NCBI GenBank assembly: GCA_013396655.1
Contig: WBMV01003161.1
Span: 1,920,059 to 1,984,058 of the forward strand
Source of the DNA: Campylorhamphus procurvoides
Lineage: Eukaryota; Chordata; Aves; Passeriformes; Dendrocolaptidae
Reading direction: 5' to 3'
DNA: 64,000 bases
Shown here: positions 13,696 to 27,147 of the stretch, piece by piece
Layout: every line of letters starts with the position of its first letter
How positions within the stretch are numbered: the stretch's first letter is position 1
Notes under the pieces: model-generated
Database searches by the model: none
Told to the model about the DNA's origin: nothing
The model's input: only the letters and a program-made list of their open reading frames with translations
Position numbers and translations under genes: made by a program

Positions 13696-16600
13696 CTACC
13701 ATTTCAAAGTACTCTGTCCCTATTTTTTCATAACCAGAAGGAGAGCAAGTGACTGGTTTGACAGTGTCCTTTCTTACCAACTCAGGATGCAAAGCTCTGG
13801 AGGACTTGCTTGAATTGGGGCTTTTTGTCAAATTGCTCTAACCAGCTCATCAGCCTGGCCATGACGCTGCTTCCCTCAGAACAGAAAAGGGAAAAGTGGA
13901 AACCCTGCTCACCTTTGCTTGTCACTCAGAGTGGGTTTGTCCTTTTGTTGCTTGGACAACACTTGTATCACTGTAATTGAGTATGGAAACAGTGGCAATA
14001 TGAGTGGTCTGGTGCTCATCCAGCATCTGTTCAACTGAACAAAAAGTCCTTCCCCAAAACAGTGGGAGTTGGCACGGCCAGGAAGGGCTCTAATGATCTT
14101 CCAACAACACTTATATGAGACTTAGTTTTAGGAGAAATCTGTAGTTACTTAAACAGATGCTCATTTCTCTAGGCATTACAAACTTGTCTTACAACTTTCC
14201 AAGACCAGGTACTTTTGGATTCATGTTATCTACCAGAGGTAGAAGACACACAAAATCAATCAGAGTTAGGTTAGAAATGGAGAGAATTGCTTTGCTATAT
14301 GAACTGGATGTTCTGGACCTCAAGCCACAATGCAGGAAAGGTCCCTGCAGTGGGAAAGAGCCTGGGCTTGCACTGGCCTAATCCTTGGGTGTGCCATGGA
14401 TGGGACCTGTGAGGTCCAAGTGCTGACAGTAAATATATATATAATGCACCAATGTACAGAATATCCACTTCCATACAAAAACGAGATGCCGCAATTTCTG
14501 GAGAACTGGGAGGAAAGGACATTGGAGAAACTGATAGGGAAATTAAATGTTTGTTGGAAAAGGTTTGTAACTGAACAGCGGAGAAATTGAATTGAACCAA
14601 AATTAACATTGGAGAAATCAGAGCAACCCCATCTCTGCCTGTTGTCTCCCCAGTTCCATGGGTGTTCAAATGTGGCTGGTTTTAAGAGCAGTACAAGTCC
14701 AGACTGACCATATGAACAGAAGTAATTCAGCCAGCAGCACACAGGTCCTGTTAAAGCTGATTTAGCCTGTGCCATCTCTTTACTTGTGACGTGCTGGCTG
14801 ACAAAAGACAACACTGAAGGCAAGATAAAAAAAAAATTTGTATATACTAAAAATAAAGAAAATGTTCTTACCTCCTAATTGTCCTTGGGGTTTAAACACC
14901 AAGCCTTTGGACTTTAGCCAATTGGAGACAGGGGGTCTATTGCCCAGATTTTTGCAAGTGTGAAGAGGTTTTTGACCAGAGACACCACAGGCACTATCTG
15001 ACAGTGCAAGGCCCTTGCCAGGAACATGCAGGCACGTCAAATCTGTATCGTTTGTCTCATTTAGCGTCTGTGGACACATTAATTTTTAACTTATTTTAAA
15101 TTGAGTTGCAAGACCACGGTCATTTGGCAGCAAATAACCCCAAAGTGACTGGCCACTGTGTGTGATGTGTAGTGCACTGCACTTGATCAAGAGCTCCTAC
15201 GACCGTGCCAGGGGAGAGCTGGTGCACGGCTGACCTTTCCTGCAGTAACTTGGGGAATGACTCAGCTGACATAATATTCCCAGGGACAAGATGCCCACTG
15301 CAGTTTCATCAGGAAAAGGCATAAACACCATTAGGCAAGATGGTTGATGGCCACAATGGGCTGTTTGGCCAGTGGGTGGGTCAGTAGGTGGGACTGTAGG
15401 AGATTAAATCCCAGCAGTGCAGAGGGAGGCTGGCTGCAAATCCCAGTCTCAGGGGATCTCCCACTTCCCTCCCACACTGCCTCCAGCCACTGCCACTGAC
15501 ATCACCCTGCTCTTCATGGAGCTTTACAGACCATATTTTTACTGCTCCATTAAAAGAGCATTTATACCCCAGTGGTGTATTTTTCAGTGTAATGGTAGAG
15601 AAACATCACCTCCATCCTTCATCCTTTCCTAAACTGTATGCCTGAACTCTTTTCTACCCCTCCTTGGGAATGCTGTTTTCCTAAACTTTTCATTACCTGA
15701 CTTGGCAAAATCCAGGTGTGTGCTTTTCTTCCAAATGATCTTTTCAGATCTGGTAGTATATCACAAATTTAAACAAGCAATTCTGGAAACAATTTTGTTT
15801 AATAGTGCTCCTGATACCCTTGCTTGATGGGGGAAACAAGGTTATTATGCACAGCAAGTATTCATTTCTGCAGCCAGTTTTAAAGGAGCTTGGAATGAAA
15901 GGTGCAAACACTACTTTTACAGTTAAAACTATTCATTTACAGAACCTTTGTTAATACATGTGGAATTGTCCAGAAATGGTTGTAATGGTCCTTCTCCCAT
16001 GTGCAACCCCCTTTTTTTTCCGAAGACCCCAAGTGTATTCTGTCAGCTTGTAAACAGTGGGGCTTGTGCCAGCTGCATGCATGATTCTCAGTTACTCATT
16101 GCTCTAGTTTTGAGTAATTAGAAATGAAAAATAATTTGTTTGCCCTCTTCCATTTCTTTACTGTCATAGCATCATGCTTAGGACATCTCACTTGTAAAGT
16201 TAGATTAAAATAGTCCTTTTCATGAAAGATAAAGATTTTTTTTTTTACTATCTAGTTAATATCCTCCTAAAATCTTGAGCTTTTCTGATCACAGATGACA
16301 TGTTCGAGTAGTGCGATGTACATTTCAGTGGTTTGACTTCCCCACAAAGGTTTACCTTGCTCATAGGCTCCTACCAGGCTGTTGGTCTGAGGCTTAAAAT
16401 AGAGCTGTCAATACCTCTTTTCTTGGAGGAGTGCAGTGCTGCAAAGCTGTTATTCAGTATAAAAAGAGTAGAGCTTCCAAAGAAAACATTCTGTTTAACA
16501 TAGTAAAAATTAAATCAACAACCGACCTCTCTCCTTTTTGGTCTGCATTCCTGCTATGAGTTACCCTAACGGAATCAATTGTCTCCCAACATCAAAACCA

Positions 16601-18240
16601 AAACAATGATTGTTATCCATCCTTGCCCTCCTCAGCTAAAGATGATTTTCTATGAACTTTGTTTGGTAAATGAGACAAATGACCTTTTGTGACCGCAGCT
16701 TTTGCATGTGAAGAAGTGGACAGTCTGGGATGCTTCCTTGTGCATCTCCCTGTGGCAATCACACACGGCTTTTGTGCAGCTCATGAGCCCTGTGAGTAAC
16801 AAAGTACATCTGCCTGGGGTTTGGGGGGCACTGCCAGACCCTGGGCCAAGCACTGAGCACACCCAGAACAGGGCTGGGAGGTCACCATATGGAATGCAGG
16901 TGGGTAAGGGGATCTCTGTGTACTCTGGGGTATTGGCTCCTGTGCCTTTCGCTACACAAATCCTCCTGAAATCCATCCTTTAGGTATCTTGCTGTCAAAC
17001 CAGACTCAGTTCTGGGTCAGGCTATTAGACTATTCTGAGGCTTGTGAAGATGTAAGTGGACAAAACACACTCCTCAAACAATTCCTTTCTTCTTTTCCTC
17101 GTCCTCCTGCATCCTCTTTCCTGTAACACATTTGCAAGTGAGCTGCCTTGCTTCACAGATTGTTAGGTATGTGGTTTTATTCCCCTATGGAAATCTTACA
17201 TAATATATTGAGAAAAATTAAATATAATCCTTTTTAAAACTTATTTAGTAAGGGTATTCATGGGGCACAGACATTTATAACTCTTGCTGTGTCACTAGGA
17301 ATTTGTCAAGAGACCAGTGATTAGCAAATGATTAGTCATGTCTCTATTAAAATTTCTTCAGTGCTCTCCAAACACAAAGGAAGTAGAACCTACCATAAAG
17401 GTGCTTATGATTTATGTCACAAGATAAAGGAGGAATTAAAGGCTTTTATAAATATTACTGTTAACACAGTTAATGTCACTAAGACCTTAAAAGCCTGCCC
17501 ATAACTCTGTCCAAAAACCAATTTTTTGGCTGTGTCCCTTGAGATTTTAGGTATGACCTTAGAGGTGATAAAGAAAGAAAGAGCACTGCTTTACAGTCCT
17601 CCAAGGCTTTCCACCTCATAGCTTGCAGATGAAGCCCTGGAAGCTGATCTGAGTTCCTCTTCAGACTCTCAACTTTTTCCTTCTTAAATCCCTGCAAGAA
17701 CTGGATACCTAAACCCCCAGAATTTCCTCCCAGTTGCTAGAATCCAGATAGGGGTTTTAAGTCATCTCCCATTCACCTTCCCTCTTGTACTAAAGGTAAC
17801 AGTGATGAATAATTGTCATCCCCACAGTACAGATGAGGAGGCCAAGTTGCTTAAGCTCAAGGAGGAAGAGAAGGAGATGACATTTTCTCTGGCCAACTTG
17901 CCTTCCCCTTTATCCCCCATCACCTTCCTCCTGCTGTTATATCACATTAATAGTACATCTCAGACTTGTCAGATGAGAGATGTTTTTAGCTGATCTGTGT
18001 GCCTCTCTACCTTTCCAAACCCCTGGGCACAGCGCCTAATTAACACACTTGCAGAGCCAGCAAAATCAACGCTGTTCTACAGGTCTGCGCCTCAAGGAAA
18101 GCTCTCCCACATGCTGTCCCTGCTCTGAAAAAGCTTGGAGCTTGGGAAGAGCCTTTCCTAAGAGCAGGGTTCTCTTGCCATCAAGAATTACCAGGGGATT
18201 ATGAGGAGATGGTCTGAAAGAAGATGAACATTCACACATC

Positions 18241-18292
18241 TGTAGCACATAGTGCACATACCTATAGCACATCAAGCACATACCTACAGCAT
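18241..18292. repeat. 22-bp tandem repeat, about 2.4 copies
   Basis: The unit is TAGCACATAGTGCACATACC with TA between copies. The second copy reads TAGCACATCAAGCACATACC and a partial third starts TACAGCATG. The period is 22 bp (18243, 18265, 18287). On the minus strand it gives a repetitive Cys-Tyr-rich reading that is not a protein. Confidence 0.8.
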
Positions 18293-20890
18293 GAAAATCC
18301 AAGAAAATTTTAAAATATACCCTTTTATACAAACAGTATTATTTGCTGAATGGATTTAGAGAATGTTTTTTTGCCCTGCAGCCTCTGAGTCGAGGTGTCG
18401 CTTCCATAAAGCAGCAAGAACCTTGACTGGGTGTGAGTCCCCTTTCCTTAGGGACTGGAACTGGTCTCTGCTGGAGAGCAGACAAGTGATAAGATATGCA
18501 TTGGCCTCAGAGAGCTGCAGATGGGTAATATCTGCATCCTCCACAGCCCCTACAGCTGCTGTTGTCTCTGCCACCCCAGATGTGTCCCAGCTTTCTGATC
18601 CTGAGTACAGCGAGGTACAGAAATGGCATTGCCACCAGGCAGCACCTCCCTGCAGCTCTCAGCTGGCAGCACTGACTGCCCATTAGTCTCAGTCAGTGAT
18701 TTAAATTGGCTCAAGGAGATTTTCTTGACATCAGCAGGCTGGACTGGAAGCAGCTTGAATAAAAAGGGGTTGTCAGCCCAAAACCAAGATGCAGAGGTGC
18801 TCTGAACAGTCATCAGAAGTAGCAGCATTCTCAGTGACGGTAGCAAACCCAGCCATATGGGTGTTTTAGACAGATAATTGCAAATTAGCTTTCTTGGGTT
18901 GAGGTATTAAATCCAGCCACTACTGCCCCACTGCCAGCTCATGACTTTATTTAAATTTTTATGAGCTGTTCAATGGTTATTAAACTTAGCGCACTTACTA
19001 TTCAGCACAGAATTGTCATAAAATGTCACAAGGAGAGGAAGAATAGACTCTGGTGACATGCAAGAGGGATGAGCTCCCTGGGCTCTCTGCAGGACCCTGT
19101 GTGTTGCAGGTGAAGGTGGCAGGAGCCCCTCCACCACTGCCTGCCAGGGCTGGTGAGTACCATGCTGCAGTGGCATGGCTGAGTCAGGACAGCAGAAAGC
19201 AGGTAAGTTATTCGCAGAGTGAGTCATAGCAGAAACAATTGCTTCCCAGAGCAAAAAACTTAGAAGGGAGTAGGGAAGGAAGGCTTTGCAGTTAAGCAAG
19301 CATTGGAAAAAAGTGATGGAAAACTACTGAAGTTGGTTGAGAGCTTGCTGATGGCTTGGAGCCACATGGAAAGAAGGACAGGACAGTGTGCTGAGATTAA
19401 CATCTGGAAGCCTTGACCTGGGAGATAAGTATGATGGCTTTGCTCAGTGTTGAATGGCAATTGTTCCAAGCAGAAGAAGAATGAAAGAGGAGATTGCCAT
19501 TGCTGAGTAAAGTCTGCTATTTCCAAAACATTTACTGCATCTAGGATTTATGGGATTTTTAGCATTATTGCCTCATTATTCCTTACTTGGAATAGATTGC
19601 TCTTTCATGCATGCTGAATTCCACCCCAGCATCCCAGGCCACAACCTGCCACGTGAGAGGTATTTTAAGCACCTAAGCTGGGACAGATAGATTTCTTCTT
19701 GCTCTCCCAAATCCTGTGCATGTCAGGTTTTGTTGGATTCTTCTGAAAATTAATGGTCTCAGTGGAAATACCTTATGTTAGGCAACCTCAGCATATGGTG
19801 GTCCCTGCACTGCACCACGTACCAGGCAGGCTCTTGCCCACGTCTGAATGAATGACTAACCTTTGCTTTAAATTTTCTATGCTAATGGCAGCAGTGACAG
19901 TGAAAATTGTTTAAAGTTTCATATTTTGTAGCTGTCTAGAGGGTTTTTGATGAATCATTGAAGTGAAGATTTTCTGTGCGTAAGATCAAGGCATTGCTAA
20001 GTTATGCACATTTTAGCTCTCCCCACCAAGTCTCTGAGATTTCTGTTGAACAAATGCAATTGTTAAGGTGATATGCAACGTCACAGGCTCATTTTGCTAC
20101 CCTACCCCCACACCCAGCCCTAGCAATTTGGAATTCTTCAATTTGACTGACTTCAAGTGGGCTAATCCTTCATGTAAAAAGCTTTCTGATGTGTATTGCA
20201 GTTCTGTTGAACACTTCATCTGGCAGTTCACATTGTTTTCCTCTTTTAGAGCCCATGCTTTTTGTTCTCATCTTTGCTTTTCTTTGAACTTGAGCCATTT
20301 CTGCCACTGAGATTTCTGCCTGGCTGTAGGAAGTGTTGCCTTTACTCAAGTGAAGGTAATCTTTTCATGCCAGTTTGGAACTAGGCTGTCTACATTTAAC
20401 ATTCTAAATTCATTTTCATTGCTTATAAGTTTCTGCACAGATCTCCTCTGTAGCTAATCAGCTTTGCCATCAATTTTGTGTCTGACCATTATCTTTATTG
20501 CAATGCCTTGCACAGCTCAGTCCTTCTGCCACAACAATATCTTCAGAGCCCTCCTTGTTATGGCCTTCCTCAGCTATTGCTCAGCCATCAGAGAATCACC
20601 AGCTGGGATTTGTCTTGGAGGAAATGGAGTGTTGCATTTGATTTTCACAAGGTCACTAGACTGAGATGACAGTAACTGGGATGTCACCAAAATATCTATT
20701 CAGGCCCTTGATCCAGAGGTGGGATGATATACCTTTGTGTGCTAAAAATTACTGACTTAAAATAAAAGGTATGTTGTGAGCTTTAACAAATTTATGGAAA
20801 TGAATTTCTTTTGGCAAGAGGAGATAAATAACTTTTTACATAGAATGTTAAATGCTCAGTTTTAAAATCCCACATCCAAATGATTTCAGT

Positions 20891-20921
20891 AAACACACAC
20901 CCCCACACACATACACACCCC
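20891..20921. repeat. CA-rich simple repeat
   Basis: AAACACACACCCCCACACAC followed by ATACACACCCC: an interrupted (CA)n tract of about 30 bp. It is too interrupted to be a strongly variable microsatellite. Confidence 0.8.
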
Positions 20922-22046
20922 TGAGCCAAAAGTCCTGCTTTTGAAAATCCAGACTCAGTATTGCACTGGACACAGATAATGGAACTGTTTCTTAATATTG
21001 TTTTCCCCTGGATTGTAAATAATAGAGACAAACGTCAGAGGACAGGAAATTAATTGGACGTGGAAAGATGAGAAGATGGAATGTTCTCACTGCAATTAGT
21101 GAAAACTTGAAGACATTTTTGGTCTTGTTGGTTGGTCCCACTAAGTTCTGTGCTTTATAACAGGTAAACTTTCTGTGTACACAAAGCTGTTCGTAACAAT
21201 AGACACAGCATAAGGAGCTCACTCAAATATTCTCTTCCACCTATCCTTCACTGACATCCATCATCATTTAGATGAGAGAAAATGAAAATTCCCATTAGAC
21301 CTCTTTGTTTAATTGCTTTTATTGTTTCTGTCACTTGATGAGAGCTAATGCAATATGTGCAGGATACCCTGTCCATCAGAGGACTGTGACATCCATCCAG
21401 ATCATGGAGATGGTGCACCCAAATGGTGCATCTTTGGGGAGGGGGTAAAAAAGACAGAATTGTTCACTGGTGAGTAGCTGGTTTAATGCAGAGAATCAAC
21501 CACCATTTATTTACAGGGTCAAAAACCTATTTGTGAGACTGCTGATGCAGAGACAATGCTCACCATTTGTTTGCCATTAAAATTCAATTTGTAATCTGTC
21601 ATTAAAATACTCCTTTGTTCCCGAACCAACTGCTCCCAGAAGCTATGTGAAACTACCCGTTCCATACATTAATTTGCTCCCACCTTGGGTGTCTGTGAAG
21701 CATATGGAAAAGCCAGAACATCAGGGGGCAGCCAGAAAGCAGCAGTGTCAAAGCTGTGGGAGTTCAGCTGCCTTCCTGGGAGAGCTGGCAGGGGGCAGAG
21801 CCAAAGCACCTGTCCACATCCCACCGATGGGATGCTGTCCTTGTGCTGGACCCCACAGGAGCCTTAGGGATTCACAGACGAGCATTCTGAGAGAGCATTT
21901 TCCTTTTTTGCACCTTACAGCTCTCACTAAGGATAATCCGCCTCAGATCAAAGTACACAAAATGGTTTTGAAGATGTGTGCCACTCCCAGGCAAAACACA
22001 CATAAAAAATAACAGGTAGCTTGCAGGCTGGGCATGTCCCACATGG

Positions 22047-22069
22047 ACCTGGTCTACCTGGTCTACCTG
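22047..22069. repeat. 9-bp tandem repeat
   Basis: ACCTGGTCT is repeated exactly twice and followed by a third, shortened copy ACCTGTCT. It is a slippage-type minisatellite seed. Confidence 0.8.
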
Positions 22070-23571
22070 TCTGATACTGATGCTGAGCTGCATTCTAAGA
22101 GCTTCTTTGCAAAGTTTCTGTAAGCACCATGAATGTGGGCAGCACACCTTTCCCAGCAGGATGGGGAGCCGTGGTGTGTGTCTATTTGCTTTAAATCAAA
22201 ATAATACAGGGTATGACAGGCAGTCAGCATGGTCTGTGTGACCATATGTCTCTTCTGCCTCGTCCTTACAGCAGGACCCATCAAACAGGTAAAGCACAAA
22301 TCACTCTATCTTCTGGCATATCCAGGAGCTCAATCTGTCTGCAGGCACAGGTACTAAGACGTGCTGCTGTTCTTAGAGTCCTTAGAGTTTCACCAAAAGC
22401 CACCATGAAGGACACATCTCTGAGTTGAGACATCTCCACTGTGCCCTCTTCCCACTGGTGGGAGGGAGGTGGCTGCAAATTCCCCTCTCTGCAAGAATAG
22501 ATGCAATCCTTCCTCCTGCTAAGCCTCAGCAGAAGTGTCCAAGAAAGCTACACCAAATGCACTGCTTTGATTTTCTTTGACCTCTTTCTACCTAGTCAGC
22601 TAAACCAACCTGCTGATGAAATGAAAGTGGGCCTGGCAGATGAGAAATGGGACACTGGAAGTTATTTTTTAATATACTTCAGGATTTGCAATATGTTGGA
22701 TCCAAATTATTATTTCTGCAAGTGGGTCAAATCTGCTTCCTCTATGAGTGAAAAGAAGAAGAAAAACATGGCAAGACTAAATTTCTGCTCAAATTTCCAG
22801 AACAGCTAGGGCAAGAGTTTCCAGGGAGCAATGACTATGTAAGTGACATGGGTAGTTTCAGGAAGTCCGTGTAGGATAGGCTCTGACAAGGGACAGTTGT
22901 CACACAAGGATACAGATGGCAGTTCTAATGTCTACAGTGATTTCTACATGTGAATGCATCATCATTCACAGTGTAACCCAACCAACCATACGAGGAGCCA
23001 GCATATGCCAGCCTACATATTGCAGGGCTTTTGAGGTTTTCCAGCTCTGCTGTTTGTCATCTTGGAGATGCTTTTCTTAACCGCTTGCCTGCTGGTGGCT
23101 GGTGAGGCTCCTTGGCACCAGGATATCCTGGAGGCCTGAGGTCCAGCCCAAAGCACTGAAGGGGCTTTGACCACCCAAAAATTTGCCTTTCCACACTGAA
23201 TTTCTGATCTTTCCTGCTTGCAGGTGTTGCACACTTTCTGGGAAACACACTGTCAGTAGTGCTGGTAAGATGTTCACGTACAAATCCCCTAGATGAAAAG
23301 GACAGTTTGGGTGACAGGAGTGGTAATTTGTCTCTGCTGGGAATAGGAAAAGCAGCATTTGGCACCTGGGAATTTGTCCTTGATTTCTTTTTAAGGAATT
23401 CTGTCCTTCCAAGTACCTCTCCTTGTTTTTTTTCTCACCATCTGAAAAATGCAGCCCCATGAAATTATGCACAGCAGACACCAGAATCAAAGCAAACCTG
23501 CAGCAGGATTGATGCCCTCCAAACTTGGAGCAGATATCACCAGGACTTTCTGAGTGACTGCTGCATTCATG

Positions 23572-23700
23572 CAGGAAGGCTTCTGCCTGACAAATGTGTT
23601 TGAATTCTCTGAGTACATTGGGGCATTACTAGATAAGTATGTAATAGAGGACATCATCTATCATGATTTCAGGGAAGCGTTTGACAGTGTGCCACAAAGG
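23572..23700 (+). pseudogene. Relic of a CR1-like LINE reverse transcriptase
   Basis: Read in the plus frame, this stretch encodes CLTNVFEFSEYI, then an acidic spacer, then IIYHDFREAFDSVPQ. That matches in order two features of the CR1 ORF2 reverse transcriptase: the 'SCLTNL' segment, and motif A ('YLDFSKAFDTVP' in active copies), which carries the first catalytic aspartate. The aspartate (HDF) and the second Asp (AFD) are retained, but L to H, S to R and K to E changes mark it as decayed. The open frame runs on to a stop at about 23793 without recognisable motif B or the YADD box, and no CR1 3' tail follows, so it is truncated on both sides. The family could also be an L2-like or other CR1-clade LINE. 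Similarity is seen only at protein level, which suggests an old insertion. Confidence 0.6.
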
Positions 23701-23793
23701 GAGTATGATTTACAAAGTAAGTATAAGGAAACTATTGATATCACTTACAAATCAGATTGGCAGTTTGAGGGAGAGGATAGGAATGGGACATAA

Positions 23794-26669
23794 AGCAGAA
23801 GGCTGGACAAAGGCTGGATTTCTCCAAATAATGTTCAAAGTAACCCTAATCTAATCTCCCTGAGTACTTGGGACAAGGAGAAAAGAGAAAGAAAATGCAT
23901 AGAAGCTGAGCAAGCCTGACTGAAATGAAATTGCATTCCAATATTCAGCAAGGCAAGGGAATAGAAGGCTAAAGCAGTCAGGAACCATACTCCATGAGCC
24001 ATCCATAAAATCTAATTTGGAGAGCAGCTCAGCATAGCAGACTCCCACAGGACTCTGCAGCCACTCTGCATCAGTGACAGGACTGCTCTGACCCCGCTGG
24101 GAGCAGCCTGGCCAGTAAGTATGGACAGAGTCAGTATATTGCTATTGCAAAGTACTCTAGCACTGGATTACTGAGAGGCACGTGTGAAAAGTGTGTTACA
24201 AACAGGCTTTGCCAAAGTATCTGACTGTCTCTGGCACAGACATTGAGGCTGAAGGGTGTCTGGGTGCGCTGATTGCATGTTCCCTGTCACAGAGGTATTT
24301 TGCAAAAAAATCCCTCTGCCATGAGCTGGTCCACTGACAAAGTCCATCTCAGCCGAGGGAGGTATTGGGCAAATGTAAACCAGTGGGATTTAGTCAAGGT
24401 CCTGGTAGCACAGTTTGGGGAAGGGGGATATTTATTGTTATCAGGCTGAGGGATTTAAACACCCAACCCTCATAATCACTGCACAACTTGTACACCCTAG
24501 TTCTGGTGCACTGAGTTGAGGTCACTACGCTCATTGACACGGACAAGCTTTCCTGAGCCTCAGCCAGGGCAGGCAGCAGGGAAGCATCACTGAGTTGTTT
24601 TGGCTGGAAACAGCTGGCAGATTGGACCAGAATGTCTTACCAAGAAAGATCACTTGGAAGAGGAAGGCAGAGAGCTGTGCATTTCCTGGGACCTAAGACA
24701 CGCAGTTGGGGAGTTATTTGTGACTGCAGCTCAGGAAACCTGGATCAGCTCCTCAGTCCTGCCTCCAGCCTTGCCTCCTTCCTCCTCTGTTAGGGCAGGA
24801 AACTCTCTGAAGTGGAACTGACTCTTTCTGGGGAATTGTACCACAGTTTTGCAAAAGGACTCCTGGCCCTTGTGGCTGCTGCACTGCTACCAAGCAATGC
24901 CAACCCTGATGGGTTCTGGAAAGGTCCCTACTGGCTCTCTTGGAGTCAGCTGGTCAGGAGCAATGCTCCTGCCTCTGTGCCACCTGGGTGGGTGGCAAAT
25001 GTCCACCAGTGCCTGCAGCACACAGCCAACAGTGGCAGAGGGAAAGGCACAACAAGAAATTTCCCATTTTAGCTCCTGTGAGGCTGAGGGTGCAAAGCCT
25101 ACAATTTGTGCTTGTTTTCTGTTTTTTTCCACCACCTGATTATTGCCAAGAATTTCATATAGACACAGCAATTTAGTTAGATTGATGGCCCTTGTCTCCC
25201 TAGTGACAAATGTAATGCCTGCCAGACACTTGGCTCTAAACTGTCTTTACAATCATTCTGCTTTTTTTAAAGTTTAAATGCCCACTAGAGAAAAACTTAG
25301 TTTGTCATTTAGATTGGCCTTGGCTAAATTAGTTCATTCCTGAGCAGCCATAAGACACAAAATGAGTACACTAGTCTGAGAGTCATGGGGGCTTCTCATA
25401 AAGAGCAGGTACACAGTGTATTTAAATTCACATCAAGAAAAGCCATTAGAGAAGGATTTGGGGCAGGAAGATAATGTTGGAAAGCAGATATATACCCAGC
25501 AAGCATGTCATGAGAATCCAGGCTGCATCACAAGGACAGTGGAAGACAGAGGATGGCATCAGTGAACAAGGGTCTTCCTGCAAGCACCAGGAGCAGTGTC
25601 ACGGTGTCTCTCTGAGGTGCTGCATGAGCATAAGGGTCTTATGAAGCTGCAGAGCTTGCAGAGGAACCTTCTCCTTGATTTAAGAGCACCAGTGTACAAA
25701 CCACTTGTGGGAGCAACAGCAGTGTCTGACCACCCAGGCTTAGTTAGCAATGCATGGGGAAAAGGAATACTCGTCTTAGAGCATGTAGGATCAACTGAAT
25801 GCTTGAAGGACCTTCCTGCATATTAATTACTGGTGCCACGTGAGAAATTGTATTTGAGATCCCTGATTTTATAGTGAGTAAAAGGGCAGGTGGGGACCAG
25901 AGACCCATTGCAAGAAGTGTTGACACAGATGCTTCACAGGGTTAGGTCTCTGGTTAAGAGCAGATGCTACTCATACACCACTAGTGAAAGGAGACTGGTT
26001 TGTAGCTGCTCTTTGCTCCTCGACCCTTGTGAGATCCCTGACACCAATTTCCTGAAGGCCTTTAGCTGCAGTCTGCTGCCCATAGGGCTCCCATCTCCCT
26101 CCTGCCATGGACAGAGCTGGGCAGTGTGTACTGGAGCCATCCAACCCCTGCTAGTTGCATGGAGCATCTTCTGCACAGGCTTTGCTGGGTAAGAAGATTG
26201 AGCTACAGTCCATGTGGAGTGATTGCCTCTTAAAATCTGCCATGTCAGGCCAGTTTCTGCCTTCCAAGAATGGCTCATCTGAAGTGAATGAGCTGGTTTT
26301 GGCCAAGCCCTTGAGGAGCAAGATCAAAGTCTACGCCTTAAATAAAAACAAAACTAGAAGGATCCCTGGGGGTTGAAAATATTTGTTACTATGAAAAGCA
26401 TTGCAACCTGTCAACTTCCAATTCCTTTTATTTTCATGCAACTTTAAAAAAACCCAGCTTTACACATTCAAAAATACACTTCAAGAATTAATCTCTTCTT
26501 AGCTGACACTTTAGATGTCGACTCTGAGCCTAGAGTAAATTTTCACAGGCAAGTTATAAAAACTCTGAAAACAGGATTTAATAACAGTAATGCTGACAAA
26601 GCCTCAGCCACAGCAAAGCTGGGAGGTGCCTCTGTGTATGCCCACCAAACAGGCAGGCTGGGAAACAGA
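23794..26669. other. Unique DNA downstream of LINE relic, no gene seen
   Basis: Mixed sequence with no recognisable repeat tail after the reverse-transcriptase relic. Part of it (24540-25080) is more GC-rich and has overlapping open frames on both strands of under 100 codons, none recognisable. Confidence 0.6.
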
Positions 26670-26860
26670 TGAGGGAGAGCTAATTTATTGTTATTAGCTG
26701 CGTGCTCTTCTGAAAGCTTCATAATTCAGAGACCTTCCTTTTCAGACTGATAAAAGTCTGGATCTAGAGACAGATTAATGATTCTAATTTCTCCATCTGT
26801 GTTATTTCATTAGACCTGCTATGGCAAACTGGTATTGTGGTTGTTAATGGGCCCTGTGCA
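26670..26860. promoter_or_regulatory. Candidate developmental enhancer-like block
   Basis: AGCTAAT (26678-26684) and ATTAGCT (26693-26699) form a perfect inverted repeat of homeodomain-type TAAT cores. Between them lies ATTGTT (26687-26692), the reverse complement of the SOX core AACAAT. A second hairpin, CAGACT-GATAAA-AGTCTG, spans 26743-26760 and presents a GATA-like loop; ATTAATGATTC follows at 26774. The block has almost no CpG, no repeat and no supported ORF. Such dense AT-rich motif clusters are typical of conserved noncoding enhancers, but no conservation evidence is available here. Confidence 0.3.
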
Positions 26861-27147
26861 CCTATTTCTCCATGCACCACATGCAGAATGTGCTCCATCA
26901 TGCCCGTCAGAATAACTTGGTTAAAAATACCAAAACTGAGCCTGATGTGCCTGTTAGTAGAGCAGAAATGAAAAATATCTGGCAGGAACCAAGTGTGAGC
27001 AAACAAGAATTCACTTAGACTAGAGGAGAAAGTAAGCTCTGATTTAGCATTTAGCTCCAGTCCATGTTTTATACATGTGCCTATAGAAAGGAAAAAAATC
27101 ATTGATTTGCTTCACAACTAGTTTATGTCTTGATGGAGCAAAGCATG

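Larger units (their letters stand above)
13696..23571. other. Unique DNA with small tandem repeats, no gene seen
   Basis: The longest frame here is 167 codons on the minus strand (14320-14823), overlapped by a plus frame; its translation shows no domain. The stretch contains the 22-bp, CA-rich and 9-bp tandem repeats listed separately. No CR1 or LTR boundary was recognised. Confidence 0.65.

Noticed and set aside
14320..14823. 167-codon minus-strand open frame
   Set aside because: No domain, an overlapping plus-strand frame, and composition like the surrounding DNA; no splice or promoter signal supports it.
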